Source: Rhynchopus euleeides (Eukaryota; Euglenozoa; Diplonemea; Diplonemida; Diplonemidae). Taken from it: a stretch of 64,000 bases of DNA. Every line of letters starts with the position of its first letter. The first letter of the stretch is position 1. A program made the position numbers and the translations under genes. The DNA lies in the NCBI GenBank assembly GCA_963210315.1, contig OY723238.1, forward strand, positions 2,809,533-2,873,532, in the 5' to 3' direction. This document shows positions 41,825-49,815 of the stretch, one piece after another. The notes under the pieces are model-generated. The model searched no databases, had not been told where the DNA came from, and saw only the letters and a list, made by a program, of their open reading frames with translations.

Positions 41825-44800
41825 CGCAAACCCGCAAACCCGAAACCCGCAAACCCGCAAACCCGCAAACCCGCAAACCCCGCAAACCCGCAAACCCGCA
41901 AACCCGCAAACCCGCAAACTCGCAAACCCGCAAACCCGCAAACCCGCAAACCAGCAGCATTTAGCAAACCCGCAAACCCGCAAACCCGCAAACCCGCAAA
42001 CCCGCAAACCCGCAAACCCGCAAACCCGCAAACCCGCAAACCCGCAAACCCGCAAACCCGCAAACCCGCAAACCCGCAAACCCGCAAACCCGCAAACCCG
42101 CAAACCCGCAAACCCGCAAACCCGCAAACCCGCAAACCCGCAAACCCGCAAACCCGCAAACCCGCAAACCCGCAAACCCGCAAACCCGCAAACCCGCAAA
42201 CCCGCAAACCCGCAAACCCGCAAACCCGCAAACCCGCAAACCCGCAAACCCGCAAACCCGCAAACCCGCAAACCCGCAAACCCGCAAACCCGCAAACCCG
42301 CAAACCCGCAAACCCGCAAACCCGCAAACCCGCAAACCCGCAAACCCGCAAACCCGCAAACCCGCAAACCCGCAAACCCGCAAACCCGCAAACCCGCAAA
42401 CCCGCAAACCCGCAAACCCGCAAACCCGCAAACCCGCAAACCCGCAAACCCGCAAACCCGCAAACCCGCAAACCCGCAAACCCGCAAACCCGCAAACCCG
42501 CAAACCCGCAAACCCGCAAACCCGCAAACCCGCAAACCCGCAAACCCGCAAACCCGCAAACCCGCAAACCCGCAAACCCGCAAACCCGCAAACCCGCAAA
42601 CCCGCAAACCCGCAAACCCGCAAACCCGCAAACCCGCAAACCCGCAAACCCGCAAACCCGCAAACCCGCAAACCCGCAAACCCGCAAACCCGCAAACCCG
42701 CAAACCCGCAAACCCGCAAACCCGCAAACCCGCAAACCCGCAAACCCGCAAACCCGCAAACCCGCAAACCCGCAAACCCGCAAACCCGCAAACCCGCAAA
42801 CCCGCAAACCCGCAAACCCGCAAACCCGCAAACCCGCAAACCCGCAAACCCGCAAACCCGCAAACCCGCAAACCCGCAAACCCGCAAACCCGCAAACCCG
42901 CAAACCCGCAAACCCGCAAACCCGCAAACCCGCAAACCCGCAAACCCGCAAACCCGCAAACCCGCAAACCCGCAAACCCGCAAACCCGCAAACCCGCAAA
43001 CCCGCAAACCCGCAAACCCGCAAACCCGCAAACCCGCAAACCCGCAAACCCGCAAACCCGCAAACCCGCAAACCCGCAAACCCGCAAACCCGCAAACCCG
43101 CAAACCCGCAAACCCGCAAACCCGCAAACCCGCAAACCCGCAAACCCGCAAACCCGCAAACCCGCAAACCCGCAAACCCGCAAACCCGCAAACCCGCAAA
43201 CCCGCAAACCCGCAAACCCGCAAACCCGCAAACCCGCAAACCCGCAAACCCGCAAACCCGCAAACCCGCAAACCCGCAAACCCGCAAACCCGCAAACCCG
43301 CAAACCCGCAAACCCGCAAACCCGCAAACCCGCAAACCCGCAAACCCGCAAACCCGCAAACCCGCAAACCCGCAAACCCGCAAACCCGCAAACCCGCAAA
43401 CCCGCAAACCCGCAAACCCGCAAACCCGCAAACCCGCAAACCCGCAAACCCGCAAACCCGCAAACCCGCAAACCCGCAAACCCGCAAACCCGCAAACCCG
43501 CAAACCCGCAAACCCGCAAACCCGCAAACCCGCAAACCCGCAAACCCGCAAACCCGCAAACCCGCAAACCCGCAAACCCGCAAACCCGCAAACCCGCAAA
43601 CCCGCAAACCCGCAAACCCGCAAACCCGCAAACCCGCAAACCCGCAAACCCGCAAACCCGCAAACCCGCAAACCCGCAAACCCGCAAACCCGCAAACCCG
43701 CAAACCCGCAAACCCGCAAACCCGCAAACCCGCAAACCCGCAAACCCGCAAACCCGCAAACCCGCAAACCCGCAAACCCGCAAACCCGCAAACCCGCAAA
43801 CCCGCAAACCCGCAAACCCGCAAACCCGCAAACCCGCAAACCCGCAAACCCGCAAACCCGCAAACCCGCAAACCCGCAAACCCGCAAACCCGCAAACCCG
43901 CAAACCCGCAAACCCGCAAACCCGCAAACCCGCAAACCCGCAAACCCGCAAACCCGCAAACCCGCAAACCCGCAAACCCGCAAACCCGCAAACCCGCAAA
44001 CCCGCAAACCCGCAAACCCGCAAACCCGCAAACCCGCAAACCCGCAAACCCGCAAACCCGCAAACCCGCAAACCCGCAAACCCGCAAACCCGCAAACCCG
44101 CAAACCCGCAAACCCGCAAACCCGCAAACCCGCAAACCCGCAAACCCGCAAACCCGCAAACCCGCAAACCCGCAAACCCGCAAACCCGCAAACCCGCAAA
44201 CCCGCAAACCCGCAAACCCGCAAACCCGCAAACCCGCAAACCCGCAAACCCGCAAACCCGCAAACCCGCAAACCCGCAAACCCGCAAACCCGCAAACCCG
44301 CAAACCCGCAAACCCGCAAACCCGCAAACCCGCAAACCCGCAAACCCGCAAACCCGCAAACCCGCAAACCCGCAAACCCGCAAACCCGCAAACCCGCAAA
44401 CCCGCAAACCCGCAAACCCGCAAACCCGCAAACCCGCAAACCCGCAAACCCGCAAACCCGCAAACCCGCAAACCCGCAAACCCGCAAACCCGCAAACCCG
44501 CAAACCCGCAAACCCGCAAACCCGCAAACCCGCAAACCCGCAAACCCGCAAACCCGCAAACCCGCAAACCCGCAAACCCGCAAACCCGCAAACCCGCAAA
44601 CCCGCAAACCCGCAAACCCGCAAACCCGCAAACCCGCAAACCCGCAAACCCGCAAACCCGCAAACCCGCAAACCCGCAAACCCGCAAACCCGCAAACCCG
44701 CAAACCCGCAAACCCGCAAACCCGCAAACCCGCAAACCCGCAAACCCGCAAACCCGCAAACCCGCAAACCCGCAAACCCGCAAACCCGCAAACCCGCAAA

Positions 44801-45102
44801 CCCGCAAACCCGCAAACCCGCAAACCCGCAAACCCGCAAACCCGCAAACCCGCAAACCCGCAAACCCGCAAACCCGCAAACCCGCAAACCCGCAAACCCG
44901 CAAACCCGCAAACCCGCAAACCCGCAAACCCGCAAACCCGCAAACCCGCAAACCCGCAAACCCGCAAACCCGCAAACCCGCAAACCCGCAAACCCGCAAA
45001 CCCGCAAACCCGCAAACCCGCAAACCCGCAAACCCGCAAACCCGCAAACCCGCAAACCCGCAAACCCGCAAACCCGCAAACCCGCAAACCCGCAAACCCG
45101 CA
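41825..45102. repeat. 8-bp satellite array 1 (AAACCCGC)n, about 3.3 kb
   Basis: Nearly perfect AAACCCGC repeats, interrupted only near the left edge (a CGAAACCC unit, a CCCCGC unit, ACTCGC, and CAGCAGCATTTAG at about 41952-41964). The complementary strand is (GCGGGTTT)n, with a G-triplet every eight bases. Every frame is open on both strands (for example VCGFAGLR repeated), which is a consequence of the sequence and not coding. The right border GCACGAGAAATGAGCA resembles that of array 2. Confidence 0.97.
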
Positions 45103-45298
45103 CGAGAAATGAGCAAGCGTGTTGTTCAGGTGTGAACCTGTGTCGCGTCCCCCCCGCCCCCCCCCCCCCCCCCCCACCCTTCCCTGCCTGCTCCCGCCCC
45201 TTGTTCATGTCTTTTGTTTGCAGCTCCGTCTTGTTCATGTGTTGTGTCATCTTGTACGTGCATCCACACACATCTCCCACACAGGAACCACACAAACT
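45103..45298. other. Leader region of the zinc-finger gene
   Basis: A C-homopolymer lies at about 45150-45176, followed by a C/T-rich segment and CATCTCCCACACAG ending at 45284, 14 bases before the ATG at 45299. The layout resembles a splice acceptor. An open frame begins at 45119 but its first 60 codons translate the homopolymer and are not credible. Confidence 0.5.
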
Positions 45299-46154
45299 AT
45301 GTCGCATGCACGTCTGCGGACCATTGAGGAGTACGTCTCGGCCGGCTACCGCTTTTGCTGGGATGGCCCATGGATGTGGAATCCAGAAGGCACTCGTCGT
45401 TGCTCTGTGCCGCTGATGATCCAGAATGAACGTGCGGGCTTGCTTTTCGCTGGCGAGCAGATTCCTGGGGAAGAGGAGGAGGATGACAGTTCTGATTCAA
45501 GCGACAGAAGGCGGGCTGCTGCGTTTCGGAAGAGCCGTCGCCGCATGGGCCGTGCAGATGACCCGATTTCTCTTGACGACGACGACTCGTTTGACCCGAA
45601 CGCACCAATCGTTTACGACTCGGACGATTCGACACTTGTGTTGTCACCCTCGCTGTGCGGAGCCCCTGAAGAGATCAAGGAGGACAACGGCGCTACAATT
45701 CGCGACGGTGGAGCTGCTGACCTCGGTCAGCCGGGACCGTTGACACCCCCAGTCATACAAGCATGTGAGGCTGTTGCGGAGGAGGCGAGGAATGCACCTG
45801 AAGAGGAGGTCCCTGCCGTCCCTGGCATCCCAGCGACCCCGGTGGAGAAGATCCCATCGATGACGCTTGAGGAGTCGCCTCCAGTCATTCGGCCGGAGCC
45901 ACAGCTGCCGCCAGACTCAAAGAGAGCAAGGCACATCACAACTCCGTGCTACCGGAAGACATTCCTCCATGAAGTATGTTACCTTGTAGGGCACACACAC
46001 CACTCACATTATCAACTCCCCCCACAGGTTGTGTGCAGGCTGTGTCTCGGTGCATTCGAAACACAGAGCCAGCATGACGCACATGTTCGCTTCTGCCATA
46101 ATGGTCATGTCACGAATGACGGTTGTGTATTCTGTCGGTACTGCAGAAAGATAA
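45299..46154 (+). pseudogene. Zinc-finger protein gene truncated by retroposon insertion
   Basis: Starts MSHARLRTIEEYVSAGYRFC at 45299. The first ~220 residues are acidic and Pro-rich (EEEEDDSSDSSDRRR, LDDDDSFDPNAP). A 54-bp intron with perfect GTATGT...CCCACAG borders (45974-46027) is in frame; removing it joins TFLHE to VVCRLC and leaves a C2H2-like finger (VCRLCLGAFETQSQHDAHV, then RFC) and a further CVFCRYCRK. At about 46154 the sequence switches into family B retroposon, so the native C-terminus is missing. The finger arrangement resembles those in the Helitron protein downstream, so it may be the 5' part of a mobile element. Function unknown. Confidence 0.6.
45974..46027 (+). other. 54-bp intron in the zinc-finger gene
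   Basis: Donor GTATGT after CATGAA, acceptor CTCCCCCCACAG before GTTGTGTGC. The length is a multiple of three with no stop, so retention would add 18 residues between the linker and the zinc finger. Confidence 0.7.
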
Positions 46155-46270
46155 AACCGCCGGGGAGGGGGTGGGGGAAGGTGGGAAGGGCGGCATGCCG
46201 AACTACAGCAAGGATGGCCAACAATGCGATCACTGCAAACAAGGCATGGGACACAAGAGGGAAAAAAAAA
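46154..46270 (+). mobile_element. Retroposon family B, 5'-truncated copy with poly(A)
   Basis: Only the last ~108 bp of the family B unit (from AAAACCGCCGGGGAGGG) plus nine A. Truncation at the 5' end with an intact poly(A) end is the usual signature of target-primed reverse transcription. It interrupts the zinc-finger gene. Confidence 0.75.
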
Positions 46271-46898
46271 GGTCCTGGGCACGACCTTAAACTACCTAAG
46301 ACCTAGGGAAGTCGTAAAACTCAACCCCACACCCCGAGGGCTCCCCCAGGCTGGTCCGCCTGGGCAACGGGGTCCCAGTGCATAGCACGGAGCACTGGGA
46401 CAAAAGAGGGTCCGCCTTTTTCCGTCAACTCTGACATGGGGAGGGACAGCTGGAGCCACTGGCGGGGTGCTGTGTTGACTTCAGGGGGCTCCCAATGTGC
46501 TTCGGCACACCGGGTTCTTGGCCTGCGGCGGCATGGTAGTCGGTCAGAGAGGCCAGCGCTTGGTCGGGGACTACTCAGAGAGGGCGTGTGCGGACTTCAG
46601 GGGGCTCCCAACGTGCATCTGCACACCGGGTTCTTGGCCTGCGGACGTAGATTGCCTAAAGGTTTAGAAACCGGCCGAGCCCGTGGGGGTGACGAACGTA
46701 CTGCCGGCCCGGGATTGTCAAGGTTCTTTCCCCAGATGGCTCACCAGTACCACCAAACCACACGGAGAGCAAAACCGCCGGGGAGGGGGTGGGGGAAGGT
46801 GGGAAGGGCGGCATGCCGAACTACAGCAAGGATGGCCAACAATGCGATCACTGCAAACAAGGCATGGGACACAAGAGGGAAAAAAAAAAAAAAAAAAA
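46271..46898 (+). mobile_element. Retroposon family B, full-length copy 2
   Basis: Begins GGTCCTGGGCACGACCTTAA and ends GACACAAGAGGG plus 19 A, about 610 bp before the tail. The unit has an internal duplication: two ~52-bp segments starting ACTTCAGGGGGCTCCCAA and ending TTGGCCTGCGG lie about 114 bp apart. A frame of 150-170 codons from ATGGGGAGGGACAGC is open in all copies and another frame ends CDHCKQGMGHKREKK, but neither is clearly a protein. It resembles a non-autonomous retroposon. Confidence 0.75.
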
Positions 46899-46924
46899 TG
46901 GATCGGAACCTACCTCTGCTACCA
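46899..46924 (+). other. 26-bp filler between retroposon copies, ending ACCA
   Basis: This sequence lies between the poly(A) of copy 2 and the GGTCCTGGG start of copy 3. It ends GCTACCA, and its spacing (GG, a seven-base loop containing TCG, CC, then twelve bases to CCA) loosely matches the 3' quarter of a tRNA. The T-loop is not canonical, so the identification is weak. It matters because copy 5 is preceded by CCA and the family A element by a whole tRNA plus CCA. Confidence 0.3.
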
Positions 46925-47542
46925 GGTCCTGGGCACGACCTTAAACTACCTAAGACCTAGGGAAGTCGTAAAACTCAACCCCACACCCCGAGGGCTCCCC
47001 CAGGCTGGTCCGCCTGGGCAACGGGGTCCCAGTGCATAGCACGGAGCACTGGGACAAAAGAGGGTCCGCCTTTTTCCGTCAACTCTGACATGGGGAGGGA
47101 CAGCTGGAGCCACTGGCGGGGTGCTGTGTTGACTTCAGGGGGCTCCCAACGTGCTTCGGCACACCGGGTTCTTGGCCTGCGGCGGCATGGTAGTCGGTCA
47201 GAGAGGCCAGCGCTTGGTCGGGGACTACTCAGAGAGGGCGTGTGCGGACTTCAGGGGGCTCCCAACGTGCATCTGCACACCGGGTTCTTGGCCTGCGGAC
47301 GTAGATTGCCTAAAGGTTTAGAAACCGGCCGAGCCCGTGGGGGTGACGAACGTACTGCCGGCCCGGGATTGTCAAGGTTCTTTCCCCAGATGGCTCACCA
47401 GTACCACCAAACCACACGGAGAGCAAAACCGCCGGGGAGGGGGTGGGGGAAGGTGGGAAGGGCGGCATGCCGAACTACAGCAAGGATGGCCAACAATGCG
47501 ATCACTGCAAACAAGGCATGGGACACAAGAGGGAAAAAAAAA
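46925..47542 (+). mobile_element. Retroposon family B, full-length copy 3
   Basis: Same boundaries as copy 2, with a nine-A tail. It is almost base-identical to the other copies (for example CAACGTGCTTCGG here against CAATGTGCTTCGG in copies 2, 4 and 5). Confidence 0.75.
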
Positions 47543-48164
47543 GGTCCTGGGCACGACCTTAAACTACCTAAGACCTAGGGAAGTCGTAAAACTCAACCCC
47601 ACACCCCGAGGGCTCCCCCAGGCTGGTCCGCCTGGGCAACGGGGTCCCAGTGCATAGCACGGAGCACTGGGACAAAAGAGGGTCCGCCTTTTTCCGTCAA
47701 CTCTGACATGGGGAGGGACAGCTGGAGCCACTGGCGGGGTGCTGTGTTGACTTCAGGGGGCTCCCAATGTGCTTCGGCACACCGGGTTCTTGGCCTGCGG
47801 CGGCATGGTAGTCGGTCAGAGAGGCCAGCGCTTGGTCGGGGACTACTCAGAGAGGGCGTGTGCGGACTTCAGGGGGCTCCCAACGTGCATCTGCACACCG
47901 GGTTCTTGGCCTGCGGACGTAGATTGCCTAAAGGTTTAGAAACCGGCCGAGCCCGTGGGGGTGACGAACGTACTGCCGGCCCGGGATTGTCAAGGTTCTT
48001 TCCCCAGATGGCTCACCAGTACCACCAAACCACACGGAGAGCAAAACCGCCGGGGAGGGGGTGGGGGAAGGTGGGAAGGGCGGCATGCCGAACTACAGCA
48101 AGGATGGCCAACAATGCGATCACTGCAAACAAGGCATGGGACACAAGAGGGAAAAAAAAAAAAA
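47543..48164 (+). mobile_element. Retroposon family B, full-length copy 4
   Basis: Begins GGTCCTGGG directly after the poly(A) of copy 3 with no filler and ends in 13 A. It is followed by the three bases CCA and then copy 5. Confidence 0.75.
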
Positions 48165-48167
48165 CCA

Positions 48168-48785
48168 GGTCCTGGGCACGACCTTAAACTACCTAAGACC
48201 TAGGGAAGTCGTAAAACTCAACCCCACACCCCGAGGGCTCCCCCAGGCTGGTCCGCCTGGGCAACGGGGTCCCAGTGCATAGCACGGAGCACTGGGACAA
48301 AAGAGGGTCCGCCTTTTTCCGTCAACTCTGACATGGGGAGGGACAGCTGGAGCCACTGGCGGGGTGCTGTGTTGACTTCAGGGGGCTCCCAATGTGCTTC
48401 GGCACACCGGGTTCTTGGCCTGCGGCGGCATGGTAGTCGGTCAGAGAGGCCAGCGCTTGGTCGGGGACTACTCAGAGAGGGCGTGTGCGGACTTCAGGGG
48501 GCTCCCAACGTGCATCTGCACACCGGGTTCTTGGCCTGCGGACGTAGATTGCCTAAAGGTTTAGAAACCGGCCGAGCCCGTGGGGGTGACGAACGTACTG
48601 CCGGCCCGGGATTGTCAAGGTTCTTTCCCCAGATGGCTCACCAGTACCACCAAACCACACGGAGAGCAAAACCGCCGGGGAGGGGGTGGGGGAAGGTGGG
48701 AAGGGCGGCATGCCGAACTACAGCAAGGATGGCCAACAATGCGATCACTGCAAACAAGGCATGGGACACAAGAGGGAAAAAAAAA
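48168..48785 (+). mobile_element. Retroposon family B, full-length copy 5
   Basis: Begins GGTCCTGGG after CCA. Its nine-A tail abuts the first nucleotide of the tRNA-Glu with no intervening base, so the tRNA lacks any 5' leader of its own. Confidence 0.75.
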
Positions 48786-48857
48786 TCCGCTGTAGTATAG
48801 TGGTTAGAACAGCCGGCTCTCACCCGGCAGACCGGGGTTCAATTCCCCGCAGCGGAG
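48786..48857 (+). tRNA. tRNA-Glu (CTC), followed by encoded CCA
   Basis: Cloverleaf: acceptor TCCGCTG/CAGCGGA, D-arm with one A-A mismatch (GTAT/GAAC), anticodon stem GCCGG/CCGGC with loop CTCTCAC (anticodon CTC, Glu), 4-nt variable loop AGAC, T-arm CGGGG-TTCAATT-CCCCG, discriminator G at 48857. Box A TAGTATAGTGG (48793-48803) and box B GGTTCAATTCC (48836-48846) match the Pol III consensus. No intron. The next three bases (48858-48860) are CCA, which nuclear tRNA genes normally lack, and two bases later family A begins. No TTTT terminator occurs downstream as far as 49760. It could be a copied mature tRNA and not an ordinary tRNA gene. Confidence 0.93.
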
Positions 48858-48862
48858 CCAAA

Positions 48863-49380
48863 GTCCTGGGTAAGACGTTAAACTGCCTGGGGGGGCCGTC
48901 CCCGGACCATGACGGGTGCCTGCACCAGGAGTCTAGCACGGCCGTGGTCCAGGGCATGACCGAAAACTGCTTGGGTACCGAGGCTCCCCAGACCAGGAAG
49001 GGTGGAGACACCTGGAGTCTAAATAGTCACACCACGTCAGGCCAGACCTTCGCATTGCACTCCGCGAAGACTGCCACACAGCCGCGGGGCAGGTGTGCAG
49101 CCTGTGGAAAACCTCGTACAGAAAAGGGTCGGCGACCGCCCGCCCCCAGTCTGAGAGGCATCAGCCGAATCTCGGTGGAGGCGGGCACAAAACAAAAGGG
49201 AGAGTCGTCACTGTGCATATCAGCACGGTCCCGCCCTCTGTGCCAGACCAACACACCACCAAAGGAAAAGAGGAAGAGGCGACGTAAGGCAATGCCTCCG
49301 TGCGGCCAGGAGAACACGAAATAGCGACCCCCTCAACGGGGAATGCTACGAGCACGGCCAAAAATCGTTCAAATCGTTCA
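48863..49380 (+). mobile_element. Retroposon family A, 5' end copy 2
   Basis: Starts GTCCTGGGTAAGACGTTAAA right after tRNA-CCA-AA and matches copy 1 (36628-37146) almost exactly to AAAATCGTTCAA. It then departs: here ATGGAGCCTGCGACACAC follows, whereas copies 1 and 3 run into minisatellite. Because the 5' end is the same in copies with different upstream DNA, GTCCTGGG is probably the true 5' terminus of the family. Confidence 0.65.
48956..49324 (+). CDS. Short ORF of retroposon A (122 aa), second copy
   Basis: Same frame and length as the ORF at 36718-37086 (start MTENCLGTEAPQTRKG, end MPPCGQENTK). Conservation without a stop in both copies reflects recent duplication as much as selection, so coding status is uncertain. 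Confidence 0.35.
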   Translation: MTENCLGTEAPQTRKGGDTWSLNSHTTSGQTFALHSAKTATQPRGRCAACGKPRTEKGRRPPAPSLRGISRISVEAGTKQKGESSLCISARSRPLCQTNTPPKEKRKRRRKAMPPCGQENTK

Positions 49381-49815
49381 AGATGGAGCCTGCGACACAC
49401 AAATGCAGGCAGGTTGTGATGAAAGCATTTGAGAAGGCCAAGAAGGCCTTGGAGGAGGGGCAGACCGATCCGATTGTTTGGGGGTAGGTGCGGAGGGGGG
49501 GAGACAACTTTATTCGGCAACAAACAAAAACAGGGGGGCAAAGATTGGGAAGAAATCACACGGCCAGGGAGGGGAAGAAAGAGTGTGCAAGGGAGGGGGA
49601 TGGCGAGGGAACAAATGTCTATTCGGGGATTGTGGAAGTCTATTTGGAATTGCACTTGCTTCGAAGGCGAGCGGAGAGAGCCCCCCCCCCATCCCACGGA
49701 CCCCCCCAACCTTCCTGTATTTGTCACTGCAGTTTCTTCTTGATTCTACATTGTACTTCCACATCCACCACCACTATCGCAGGATACACACACTTTACCC
49801 CTCGAACTGAAAACA
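49381..49815. other. Region between retroposon A and the Helitron protein
   Basis: A short frame from the ATG at 49383 (MEPATHKCRQVVMKAFEKAK..., about 34 codons to TAG) is basic and helical and could be the next piece of retroposon A. The rest is purine-rich, then C-rich. CTATCGCAG ends at 49782, 33 bases before the Helitron start codon. The Helitron 5' terminus (expected TC) cannot be fixed by eye. Confidence 0.4.

Noticed and set aside
41734..45416. Long open frames on both strands in the AAACCCGC array (VCGFAGLR and KPANPQTR repeats)
   Set aside because: An 8-bp repeat without stops is open in all frames on both strands; simultaneous openness of overlapping frames marks a by-product, not a gene.
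46436..48800. Four ~160-residue proteins in the family B retroposons
   Set aside because: The frame is shared because the copies are nearly identical; other frames are also open, the peptide has no recognised domain, and it continues into the poly(A) as poly-Lys.
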